Notes under the pieces: model-generated
Told to the model about the DNA's origin: nothing
The model's database searches: none
What the model saw: only the letters and a program-made list of their open reading frames with translations
Made by a program: the position numbers and the translations under genes
Shown here: positions 1-6,405 of the stretch, piece by piece
Numbering within the stretch: position 1 is the stretch's first letter
How the letters are laid out: each line of letters begins with the position of its first letter
Assembly: GCA_028276125.1 (NCBI GenBank)
Contig: JAPYWY010000086.1
Coordinates: 1-6,880, forward strand
Source: Pseudothermotoga sp.
GTDB lineage: Bacteria > Thermotogota > Thermotogae > Thermotogales > DSM-5069
DNA length: 6,880 nucleotides
Direction of reading: 5' to 3'

Positions 1-231
1 CAGTTCACGTCGATCTGGAACGATTTCCTCTTCGGTCTCGTCGTCACACCCAACCCATCTGTTCAACCAATAACCGTGGCGCTCAACAATTTGGCCGGCA
101 GCTATTTCGTCGAGTGGAACGTTCAAATGGCTGGAGCGCTCATGACGGCCCTCCCGACGCTCATCGTCTACATCTTTCTTGGAAAGCTCTTCATGAGAGG
201 TCTGTTATCAGGGAGTTTGTCTGGGATGTGA
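1..231 (+). CDS. Sugar ABC transporter permease, MalG type (C-terminal 76 residues, 5' truncated)
   Basis: The window opens inside this gene, in frame 1, and reads through to a TGA at 229-231. The visible part has the hallmarks of the C-terminus of a MalG/binding-protein-dependent transport inner-membrane component. These are an aromatic and WNDFLF segment (residues about 6-11 of the fragment), a membrane helix, a PITVALNNL stretch, then MAGALMTALPTLIVYIFLG followed by a short basic tail (KLFMRGLLSG). In this family the last helix is typically followed by a sequence like RYFVRGLTAGAVKG, which the tail resembles. The protein would sit in the cytoplasmic membrane as one of two permeases of a carbohydrate importer. 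The conserved EAA loop that contacts the ATPase lies upstream and is not visible, and nothing here shows the substrate. The next gene follows after 24 nt on the same strand, so the two are probably co-transcribed. Confidence 0.88.
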   Translation, partial: QFTSIWNDFLFGLVVTPNPSVQPITVALNNLAGSYFVEWNVQMAGALMTALPTLIVYIFLGKLFMRGLLSGSLSGM

Positions 232-255
232 GAAAATAGTCTTGGGGTGAACTGA

Positions 256-1029
256 ATGGATCTCAAGTTATCGGACAAAAGAGTGCTGGTGTGCGGTGGG
301 ACTCGAGGCATTGGGAGAGCCATTGCAGAGGAGTTTTCCAAGGAAGGTTCGACGGTCTTCATCGTCGCGCGACACCAGTCAAAAGAGACCGCCAAACAGA
401 TCGCGACTCAGTATTCTGCGAAGGTCTTTGGCTTCGATGCAGACCTTTCGAAGGCTGAAGACATACAGCAGCTGAAGAAGGCCGTCGGTCAGGTGGATGT
501 GCTGATCATCAATTCTGGAGGACCGAAGGTCGGGGATTTCTTCGAGCTGCGCGACGAAGATTGGTATTTAGCTTTCGATCTTTTAATCATGAGCACCGTC
601 AGGTTGATCAACGCCTTCTTACCCGACATGATTGAAAGAAAATGGGGCAGAGTGATCGCCATAACATCGGTCTCGGTTTTTGAACCACTGCCACGTTTGC
701 TTCTCTCCAACTCACTCAGGATGGCCATAGCAGGTTTGATGAAGTCTTTGTCCAGAGAGTACGCCAGATACAACATCACTTTCAACTGCGTGGCGCCTGG
801 TTACACCATGACCGAGAGACTCGAGCATCTGATCAAAGAGGCTGCCACGAGGATGCAGAAGAGCGAACAGGAGGTCATGAAACAGATGGCCGAGGAAAAC
901 GATGTGAAACGCTTGGGCAAGCCAGAAGAAATCGCAGCTGCTGTGGCTTTCCTCGCGAGTGAACGTGCCTCCTACATAACCGGTACGACGCTGAGGGTAG
1001 ACGGAGGTTTCGTCCGCACCTCACTCTGA
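256..1029 (+). CDS. Short-chain dehydrogenase/reductase-like protein with non-canonical catalytic motif
   Basis: The 257-residue length and Rossmann architecture fit the classical SDR superfamily. The start is an ATG behind GGGGTGA (244-250). The glycine-rich nucleotide loop is CGGTRGIG (residues 13-20), with Cys where Thr is usual. The NNAG motif is replaced by NSGGP (86-90). A serine is present at S138 or S140 in ITSVS. The YxxxK catalytic pair appears to be replaced: aligning the helix before GLMKSL puts SNSLR (151-155) at that place, so Ser for Tyr and Arg for Lys. The PG motif (181-182) and a C-terminal TGTTLRVDGG (242-251) are intact, so the fold is complete and the gene is not decayed. 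From memory, a recognised SDR-like subgroup annotated as 3-oxoacyl-ACP-reductase-like has this imperfect motif set. The substrate is unknown. The location 24 nt after a sugar transporter gene suggests a role in sugar metabolism, which is inference. The 3' end overlaps convergent ispD by 9 bp. Confidence 0.9.
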   Translation: MDLKLSDKRVLVCGGTRGIGRAIAEEFSKEGSTVFIVARHQSKETAKQIATQYSAKVFGFDADLSKAEDIQQLKKAVGQVDVLIINSGGPKVGDFFELRDEDWYLAFDLLIMSTVRLINAFLPDMIERKWGRVIAITSVSVFEPLPRLLLSNSLRMAIAGLMKSLSREYARYNITFNCVAPGYTMTERLEHLIKEAATRMQKSEQEVMKQMAEENDVKRLGKPEEIAAAVAFLASERASYITGTTLRVDGGFVRTSL

Positions 1030-1722
1030 AAGAGTTCTAGCGATCACTTCGGCGATCAATAAGTCGAGCTCCGTCGTAACTTTGACGTTTCTTGGACCAC
1101 CTTCCACGATCGATACGGGTACGTTGTTCATGACAAAGACACCCGTCGCATCGGTCAAACTCGCTCTTTGCACTTCCGTGAGTCGTTCAAAGAGTTCAAG
1201 AAAAGTCTTTATTTTGAACGTCTGAGGTGTTTGAACAATGAAGGTACGTTTTCGATCGGTGAGGCTTACTATCATGTCCTTCTCGCAGATCGCAACGGTT
1301 TCAGTTGCTGGTAAAGCAAGCGTCGCAGCCGATGATTTCTCACACATCTTGATACTTGACACTATATCCTCGCACTTCACGAAGGGCCTCGCCGCATCGT
1401 GCGTCACTGCCACGTCGTCATCCTGCACTCCATAGTTCTCTTTCACGAACATGAGACCTTTCAGCAGCGATTCGGTTCTCGTGGAACCGCCGACTACGAA
1501 CTCTAATCTTTCATCTTCAAGGTGTGAGAGCACGATCTTCTTGCCAAATTCAAACCATCGTTCCGGCAACACTATGATCAGCTTTCTGAAATCCCTGATC
1601 TTTGAGAACGTCGAGATACTCCAGAGCAGAATGGGTTTGCCTGCCAAATCGATGAACTGTTTTGGCGTATCTCTTCTGAACCTCTGTGAGCTGCCACCTG
1701 CAAGGATGATTCCGTAAATCAA
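1021..1722 (-). CDS. ispD: 2-C-methyl-D-erythritol 4-phosphate cytidylyltransferase (MEP pathway)
   Basis: IspD joins MEP and CTP to give CDP-methylerythritol and pyrophosphate, the third step of the cytoplasmic MEP route to isoprenoid precursors. The 233-residue length is normal. Motifs seen: an N-terminal CTP-binding loop LAGGSSQRF followed by PKQF (residues 7-15 and 20-23), GGSTRTES (78-85), HDAARPF (108-114), QTPQTF (164-169), TDATG (190-194) and the C-terminal NVKVTTELDL (212-221). I chose the TTG at 1722-1720 (read as Met-Ile-Tyr-Gly) because GGAGGG lies 8 nt upstream and the conserved N-terminus begins there. The in-frame ATG at 1833 would add 37 residues that look unlike IspD and would run through the promoter. 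The gene stands alone on the minus strand, divergent from the phosphate permease and overlapping the SDR gene at its 3' end. The shift from TDDA to TDA is a small departure from many homologues. Confidence 0.95.
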   Translation of the reverse strand: MIYGIILAGGSSQRFRRDTPKQFIDLAGKPILLWSISTFSKIRDFRKLIIVLPERWFEFGKKIVLSHLEDERLEFVVGGSTRTESLLKGLMFVKENYGVQDDDVAVTHDAARPFVKCEDIVSSIKMCEKSSAATLALPATETVAICEKDMIVSLTDRKRTFIVQTPQTFKIKTFLELFERLTEVQRASLTDATGVFVMNNVPVSIVEGGPRNVKVTTELDLLIAEVIARTLSE

Positions 1723-1730
1723 TCTTCGAT

Positions 1731-1736
1731 CCCTCC
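1731..1736 (-). promoter_or_regulatory. Shine-Dalgarno site that fixes the ispD TTG start
   Basis: On the minus strand the sequence reads GGAGGG, then 8 nt, then TTG. This is the strongest ribosome binding site near the conserved N-terminus and decides for the TTG start over the upstream in-frame ATG at 1833. Confidence 0.8.
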
Positions 1737-1741
1737 AAGAT

Positions 1742-1747
1742 ATTATA
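1742..1747 (-). promoter_or_regulatory. Candidate -10 element of the ispD promoter
   Basis: A perfect TATAAT is present on the minus strand. Upstream, TTGCAA (1763-1768) could serve as a -35 element with a short 15-bp spacer; it matches TTGACA at 4 of 6 positions. Transcription would then begin near 1735, at or next to the Shine-Dalgarno site, giving a very short leader. The -10 match is good; the -35 assignment is weak. Confidence 0.45.
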
Positions 1748-1751
1748 GAAA

Positions 1752-1829
1752 CAACCTTGCTGTTGCAACGAAAGCCCGTTTTTCTGTAAGATCTACTACA
1801 GTATCGTAATACTTTCAACGGGAGTGTTG
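1752..1829. promoter_or_regulatory. Divergent control region with two CAAC-N6-GTTG dyads
   Basis: The 111-bp space between ispD and the phosphate permease gene must hold both promoters. The dyad CAAC-N6-GTTG occurs at 1752-1765 and again at 1816-1829, 64 bp apart, with different central hexamers. The first copy runs into a perfect 8-bp palindrome GTTGCAAC (1762-1769) and lies between the ispD -10 and possible -35 elements. The second encloses the permease Shine-Dalgarno GGGAG in its loop. A plus-strand promoter TTGCAA (1763-1768), 18 bp, TAAGAT (1787-1792) is possible but weak. Operator function is inference. Confidence 0.35.
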
Positions 1830-1833
1830 GCAT

Positions 1834-2763
1834 GTGTGGTGGTACCTTCTTCCATCGGTTTTCTTAGGTTGGTCACTCGGAGCCAACGATGCAGCAAACG
1901 TCTTCGGTCCAACGATTGCTTCCGGGTTGATACCTCACAAACCTGCCATGATCTTTGGCTCTCTTTTCGTGGTCCTCGGGGCGGTCGTGGGCGGATCTAA
2001 ATGCCTCATGAACGTCTCGAGTATCACCACCGGGCTGGTGCTCGACAGCGCTTTGGCGGTCCTCTCTGCAGCGTCGACGGTCACCATCATGACAGTTCTC
2101 AAATTCCCAGTTTCGACTTCTCAGGCTGTGTTCGGTGGTATCGTGGGAACCAACATATTCAGGTTCGGCTTTGAAAACGTCAATTGGGCACCCATGTTGA
2201 AGTTCGTTGTTGTGTGGGTGCTCACGCCGACGGGTGCGGCTGTGATAAGTTTTTTGTTGTATAAGATCTTGGCCATCCTGTTTCGTCGTATCAGATCGGT
2301 TCAACTTCAGGACAGGTTCATAACGGTGGGTTCTTGGCTCGTCGGTTTCTATGGTTGTTACGCGCTCGGAGCGAACAACGTGGCTAACGTGACCGGTGCA
2401 TTGGTTGGCAATCTGTTGAGCGTGACCGAGGCCGCTCTGATCGGAGGTCTTTGTATCGGTCTGGGTATGATCAGTTTCAGCAAAGGTGTCATCGCAACCG
2501 TTGGGAAAGGTATCATCGCGTTGGATCATTTTTCAGGGATGATCGCCGTTTTGGCTCATTCAATCACTGTTTGGGTCTACAGCCTCGTCGGTATTCCCGT
2601 TTCTTCTTCACAGGCGATCGTTGGGGCGGTGATAGGTCTGGGATACGCAAGAGGTGCAAAGCTGTCCAACCCTCGAATAGTCCTGAACATTGTACTTGCC
2701 TGGGTTGCAACACCTCTGGTCGCTGGGCTCATCTCTTACATACTGTGTTTGGGGGTGAAGTGA
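1834..2763 (+). CDS. Inorganic phosphate permease, PiT family
   Basis: This is a 309-residue polytopic membrane protein of the PiT/PHO4 family, which imports phosphate (often as a metal-phosphate complex) using a proton or sodium gradient. It shows the inverted-duplication pattern of the family. The first half has GANDAANVFG (residues 16-25), PVSTSQA (92-98) and VWVLTP (127-132). The second half repeats these as GANNVANVTG (179-188), PVSSSQA (255-261) and AWVATP (289-294). A hydrophilic loop with basic residues (about 150-162) separates the halves. The start is GTG, nine bases after GGGAG (1820-1824); it is followed directly by the hydrophobic first helix. The length is at the short end for bacterial PiT proteins. 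No PhoU-like (DUF47) partner gene is visible beside it. The stop codon overlaps the ATG of the next gene by one base, so the two are translationally coupled. Phosphate as the substrate rests on family membership; sulfate has been reported for a few relatives. Confidence 0.93.
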   Translation: MWWYLLPSVFLGWSLGANDAANVFGPTIASGLIPHKPAMIFGSLFVVLGAVVGGSKCLMNVSSITTGLVLDSALAVLSAASTVTIMTVLKFPVSTSQAVFGGIVGTNIFRFGFENVNWAPMLKFVVVWVLTPTGAAVISFLLYKILAILFRRIRSVQLQDRFITVGSWLVGFYGCYALGANNVANVTGALVGNLLSVTEAALIGGLCIGLGMISFSKGVIATVGKGIIALDHFSGMIAVLAHSITVWVYSLVGIPVSSSQAIVGAVIGLGYARGAKLSNPRIVLNIVLAWVATPLVAGLISYILCLGVK

Positions 2764-3902
2764 TGGTTTTGAGAAAACTGATCGTTTTGTCTTTGTTGTT
2801 GTCATTCTACGCTTTCGCTTTGGTATTACGCTTGCCAGAGTTCGACAGAAAGAACGGCATCAAGGAAGTTTTCGTCCACGATCACGGTGACAGGATCGAA
2901 TACACGATCGTTTTTTGGGACGAGGACCATCCAAACGCTCTGACGGATTTGATGTACGATTTGTACAGGTTCTACAAATGGGGTAGGTTCTACGATATAG
3001 AGACCTTCTTCCTCTACCCAGATCGAATTCATTTTCCCGACGACTTTTGTGACAGTGAAACTTACTTCCAGCTTGAAAACTTACACAATCAGGCCGAGCT
3101 GGCGTTGGATCAGTTTGAGTATTTCAACAGTAAGCCTGTGGTTTACGTGAGCACATGGAACCACATGTTTTCAAACAAACCCTTGAGCGGTGTAAGCTAT
3201 CTCAACTATGAGGTTGACAGCACCACCTTTGGGACAAGGAACGATGCTGAACGAAAGTACAGTTGGATGAAGAACATGAAACTCAAGCTAACCCTGTGGT
3301 TGTTCTTTGCTTCTCTGGGCTCGATGTTGACCACGATCTTGCTTAAGAATCGCTCCAGAGTGTGTGTCGTTTTCAAAGGTCTCACAACGGTTCTAATTGG
3401 AGCGATCGCGATGCTCAACGCGCAAGGATCAGAATGGCTCATCTTCGTGGGACTGATCTTCAGCTTGATGGGAGACGTCTTTTTGGAGTTCAATTCTTTT
3501 TTCGTTCAAGGCATGCTCGCATTTTTCACGACGCATCTACTCTACACCATCGCCTTCCTTAAACTCTTTGGAGTAAGTGCCTGGTGGATCTTCGCCCTCG
3601 TTTACGGTATCGTTCTGTTCCAGTACGTCTTTCTAAAAAACCATCTCGGAAAAATGAGAATCCCCGTTCTCCTTTACACAGTCATGATAGCGACGATGCT
3701 TTCACTGAGTTTCGCCGTGTTAAGGCATGAGATATACTACGCACGAACCTTTATTCCGATCGGTGCAACACTCTTCGCGTTCTCTGATTCGTATCTGGCT
3801 TGGGACAAGTTCGTCAAGAAGCTTCCGTTGAGAAACTTCATGGTACTCTCCACGTACTTTGTTGGTCAGCTTTTCATAGCCCTTTCAACTGTCGTGATTT
3901 GA
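2763..3902 (+). CDS. Membrane protein: unknown extracytoplasmic domain fused to YhhN/TMEM86 (lysoplasmalogenase-like) domain
   Basis: The ATG overlaps the permease stop (TGATG) and sits 4 nt after GGGGGTGA (2751-2758). The 379-residue protein has two parts. Residues 1-21 form a signal peptide or anchor, followed by a soluble region (about 22-172) rich in Asp, Phe and Tyr that I do not recognise. Residues about 176-378 form eight hydrophobic helices with YhhN/TMEM86 marks: GLIFSLMGDVFLEF (230-243), FAFSDSYLA (338-346) and STYFVGQLFIALS (363-375). The two conserved acidic sites are D238 and D342. Positive loops (KNRSR, LKNHLGKMR, KFVKKLPLR) fall on alternate connections, placing the N-terminal domain outside and both aspartates near the cytoplasmic face. 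Family enzymes cleave the vinyl-ether bond of lysoplasmalogens; that activity here is inference. Ordinary YhhN proteins are about 200 residues, so the N-terminal domain is extra. A longer in-frame reading from 2451 is rejected because it lies inside the permease gene. Confidence 0.8.
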   Translation: MVLRKLIVLSLLLSFYAFALVLRLPEFDRKNGIKEVFVHDHGDRIEYTIVFWDEDHPNALTDLMYDLYRFYKWGRFYDIETFFLYPDRIHFPDDFCDSETYFQLENLHNQAELALDQFEYFNSKPVVYVSTWNHMFSNKPLSGVSYLNYEVDSTTFGTRNDAERKYSWMKNMKLKLTLWLFFASLGSMLTTILLKNRSRVCVVFKGLTTVLIGAIAMLNAQGSEWLIFVGLIFSLMGDVFLEFNSFFVQGMLAFFTTHLLYTIAFLKLFGVSAWWIFALVYGIVLFQYVFLKNHLGKMRIPVLLYTVMIATMLSLSFAVLRHEIYYARTFIPIGATLFAFSDSYLAWDKFVKKLPLRNFMVLSTYFVGQLFIALSTVVI

Positions 3903-4599
3903 GTCTGTTCTTCGTTGCGATTTGAACGATTATTTTGACTTCCTCGTCCCTGAGGTGTCTATACCCTCCGGGGACGAGATTCTCCAACGTAATGTTTTCG
4001 AACCTGGTCCGTAAGATCCTTTTGTACCTCAAACCAATCGCTGTGATGATTCTTTTCACTTCGTGGTATTTCCCCTCGGTAAGGACAAGTCTAACGAGTC
4101 CTTCTTCCACCTCTTCGATCTTCGCAGGCGCAAAGCGTTCTTGGTTCAATTTGAGCCCAACTTCCACCCTGCGCTTCATTTCATCGTCGATCTTTCCCTC
4201 CACCCACACCAGATACTCTCGCTCTAAGCGTGACTTTGGATCGATCAACAAATGAGTGAACCAACCGTCCGTGGTCAGAATCACTAGACCTTCGACGTCT
4301 CTATCCAACCTTCCGGCCACGTGGAATTCTCGGGACCTAGGATGATCTATCAGATCAAAAATATTCGCGTCGTCGACTTTGTCACAAACATAGCCGGCAG
4401 GCTTGAAAAGCACAAGGTACACATGTCGCGGTGGTTCTACACGCTCATTCAGACACTCCACAACATCGTTCTCTTTAACTTTGAACGATGGGTCCGTCAC
4501 AATCCTGCCGCTCACCCTCACTCGCCCGTCCCTTATGAGCTTTTTCACTTGGCTTCTTGTCCCAACACCACTGTTCGCGAGGTACCTATCGAGCCTCAA
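3874..4599 (-). CDS. rsuA: 16S rRNA pseudouridine synthase, RsuA type
   Basis: Enzymes of this family isomerise a specific uridine in ribosomal RNA to pseudouridine; RsuA modifies U516 of 16S rRNA (E. coli numbering). The 241-residue protein starts with an S4 RNA-binding domain (MRLDRYLANSGVGTR, then IRDGRVRVSG, residues 1-31). The catalytic domain follows, with KPAGY (66-70), the nucleophile motif GRLDRDVEGLV (96-106, Asp99) and TEGKYHEVKR (174-183). The last motif points to RsuA rather than RluB/E/F, which usually read EGRNRQVRR or similar. Val102 stands where Thr or Ser is usual in RLDxxTxGL. The start is TTG (4599-4597), required to give the S4 N-terminus. AAAGGA lies about 10 nt upstream, and the start overlaps the end of the upstream phosphoglycerol transferase gene by 14 nt, suggesting coupled translation. 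The 3' end overlaps the convergent YhhN-fusion gene by 29 bp. RsuA against another S4-containing family member is the main uncertainty. Confidence 0.87.
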   Translation of the reverse strand: MRLDRYLANSGVGTRSQVKKLIRDGRVRVSGRIVTDPSFKVKENDVVECLNERVEPPRHVYLVLFKPAGYVCDKVDDANIFDLIDHPRSREFHVAGRLDRDVEGLVILTTDGWFTHLLIDPKSRLEREYLVWVEGKIDDEMKRRVEVGLKLNQERFAPAKIEEVEEGLVRLVLTEGKYHEVKRIITAIGLRYKRILRTRFENITLENLVPGGYRHLRDEEVKIIVQIATKNRLKSRQLKGL

Positions 4600-6391
4600 G
4601 GTTACTCGGTCCTTTCGATTTCAAGCTTTCCAAGAAATGTCTCGACACCTCGATCTGCCTGATGGCCCGCTGGTATCCATCGAGGAATTCGTAGTAGGGC
4701 ATCGGCTCGTTCCTTCTCATGTCGAAGCCAACACTTTTTCTTATTGCACCGTCTTCAGATACCATGAAGAACCTTTCGCCATCGAAGAATGAACCGTCCG
4801 GCAGATGGTGTCTGAAAGCCACAAAGCTTTCGTCATTGCACAGATCTTTCCCAACGTACAATTTCAAATCGCATTTCAGCCCAAGCAAGTTGAGTATGGT
4901 GGGAGTGAAATCCACCTGTCCCCCGACATTCTTCACCTCGTGACACTTTCCAAGCCCCGGTATATGAACGATCAAGGGCACGTTCAACGCCTTGAGAAAA
5001 TCGTATTCTTCGTTCAACCACTCGCTGACCAAAAGCTTCGTCTCCCTTTGGAAAGGATACAGGCCGGCATGATCTCCGTACACCACGATGATTGATTTCT
5101 CGTACAATCTTGATTCTTTCAAAAGTTGTAGAAAATATCCAAACGCACGATCCGCATAGTTGATTGCCTGAAGGTAGTTCCCAAACAGCGTGTCTGTGTG
5201 CTTGCCTTCCAGCGTGAGCGCTTTCAGCTCTTGTGGCAAGATGAACGGTGTGTGGCTGGACAGGGTTACGATGAAAGCAAAGAACGGTTGGGGTAGTTCC
5301 TTCAGGGCCTCGACCGTCTGTCTATAAAGAGAAAAGTCGCTCAGCCCCATACCTACGATCTCGTCTTGCTGTAAATCCTCCAAGCTCAGAAAATCATCGA
5401 ATCCCAACGATGTGTAAGCCCTTTCCCTGTTCCAAAAACTCTTCGTGTTTCCATGGATCGCAACCGTGTAATAGCCTGCCGTTTTGAGAGTCCGAACTAA
5501 CCCGTCCAACTGAACTTCACTGTACGCTTCGTACGCGGGATGATCCCCCGGCACGTGCAACGACGTCAGGCTGACGAACTCTGCATCCGCAGTGTTTCCT
5601 GACCCTGTTTGCTGAAAGTAATTGCTGAAGTAGATAGAATCCTTCTCTAGTAGAGAATTCAAATTCGGTGTTATGGGTTGGCCATTGTACGTCCTTCGCA
5701 GGAGCATGTTCTGTAACGATTCAAACTGGACAACGATCACGTTTCTGTTCTTGGCAATGGCCGAAAAACTTTTCCCGCTCGGCTCGGATTTGGGCTGCGT
5801 GTGTGCGGAGGGTGTCGAAAAAGCGCGTTTTTCGAAGGCCAGCAGGTACACGGGATCGTAAACGTGGTACGCCACCAAACCATATCTGTTGAAGAACTGT
5901 ATAGGCTTCAAGTTCTCCAGAAAAACTGGAAAGCAAGCGAAAGCAAAACAGAGCATCATGAATAGCCTGACGTCTCTATGTGACGATTCTTGATGATCGG
6001 AGAGATTCTTCAGAAACTTTCTGTCCAGAAAGATCAACAACGGTATGTCCCCAACGAAAGACAAGGACACGGGATTCAAGAAATACTTTATGCTGGAGCC
6101 AACCTTTGGAAGCTGTGGCAACAGGAGCAGATGCTTGATTGAAGGTAATGTGCCAAAGTTTTGAAAGTAGAGATAATCCACGATGAACATGACGGATAAG
6201 ACAGAGTACAGCACAAACTGTTTCTTTTTGAAGAAAGTGCTGAAAACCAACCAGAGCAGGGAACACCACAAAAAGGTTGAAACGTAACTCTGCACACGCG
6301 TGATACCAACCGCGAAAAGGTAGAACAATAGAAGCTTTACATTGATCAACAAGAAAAGGAATGGGATATAAGTGCTTTCCTTTGTCAGCAT
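4586..6391 (-). CDS. LtaS-like phosphoglycerol transferase (alkaline phosphatase/sulfatase fold membrane enzyme)
   Basis: The 601-residue protein has about five N-terminal membrane helices (roughly residues 9-29, 36-53, 59-75, 108-123, 142-158). A Ser/Pro-rich linker (about 191-210) leads to an extracytoplasmic sulfatase-fold domain. Active-site signatures match lipoteichoic acid synthase order and spacing: metal ligand E224 in VQFESL, nucleophile T267 in GNTADAEF, H313, W320 and R322 in HGNTKSFWNR, H380 in SSHTPF, and D440/H441 in YGDHAG. These fit the catalytic and glycerol-phosphate-binding positions known for S. aureus LtaS. Such enzymes move phosphoglycerol from phosphatidylglycerol to polymers, glycolipids or glucans; the acceptor here is unknown. 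I chose the ATG at 6391 because GGGTGA lies 2 nt upstream and 14 nt separate it from the MATE stop. The ATG at 6415 has no ribosome binding site, and the longer ORF from 6505 lies inside the MATE gene. The stop overlaps the rsuA start. Confidence 0.88.
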   Translation of the reverse strand: MLTKESTYIPFLFLLINVKLLLFYLFAVGITRVQSYVSTFLWCSLLWLVFSTFFKKKQFVLYSVLSVMFIVDYLYFQNFGTLPSIKHLLLLPQLPKVGSSIKYFLNPVSLSFVGDIPLLIFLDRKFLKNLSDHQESSHRDVRLFMMLCFAFACFPVFLENLKPIQFFNRYGLVAYHVYDPVYLLAFEKRAFSTPSAHTQPKSEPSGKSFSAIAKNRNVIVVQFESLQNMLLRRTYNGQPITPNLNSLLEKDSIYFSNYFQQTGSGNTADAEFVSLTSLHVPGDHPAYEAYSEVQLDGLVRTLKTAGYYTVAIHGNTKSFWNRERAYTSLGFDDFLSLEDLQQDEIVGMGLSDFSLYRQTVEALKELPQPFFAFIVTLSSHTPFILPQELKALTLEGKHTDTLFGNYLQAINYADRAFGYFLQLLKESRLYEKSIIVVYGDHAGLYPFQRETKLLVSEWLNEEYDFLKALNVPLIVHIPGLGKCHEVKNVGGQVDFTPTILNLLGLKCDLKLYVGKDLCNDESFVAFRHHLPDGSFFDGERFFMVSEDGAIRKSVGFDMRRNEPMPYYEFLDGYQRAIRQIEVSRHFLESLKSKGPSNLEAR

Positions 6392-6393
6392 CC

Positions 6394-6399
6394 TCACCC
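6394..6399 (-). promoter_or_regulatory. Shine-Dalgarno site that decides the start of the LtaS-like gene
   Basis: The minus strand reads GGGTGA, then GG, then ATG at 6391. GGTGA pairs with the anti-Shine-Dalgarno end beyond the GGAGG core, so a 2-nt spacing is near optimal. The upstream ATG at 6415 is preceded only by an A-rich stretch without such a site. Confidence 0.6.
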
Positions 6400-6405
6400 A
6401 GGTTA

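Noticed and set aside
1023..1035. ACTCT-GAA-AGAGT hairpin as a bidirectional terminator between the SDR and ispD genes
   Set aside because: The stem is only 5 bp, mostly A-T, and has no T-run on either strand. It would hardly form in a thermophile and overlaps the stop codon.
1723..1833. 37-residue N-terminal extension of IspD
   Set aside because: The conserved IspD N-terminus begins at the TTG at 1722 behind GGAGGG, and the extension would be read from the divergent promoter region.
1873..2529. 218-residue minus-strand ORF opposite the phosphate permease gene
   Set aside because: It is a shadow: the translation is an extremely hydrophilic His/Thr/Arg/Asp-rich string of the kind produced by reading hydrophobic membrane codons backwards, with no domain I recognise, and the sense frame is clearly a PiT protein.
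2451..2762. 104-residue N-terminal extension of the YhhN-fusion gene
   Set aside because: It lies wholly inside the permease gene in another frame, has shadow-like composition, and is not preceded by a ribosome binding site. The ATG at 2763 has one and begins a signal-like segment.
5668..5892. Small plus-strand ORFs within the LtaS-like gene
   Set aside because: They oppose a gene with intact motifs along its length, have no ribosome binding site that stands out, and their translations resemble no protein family.
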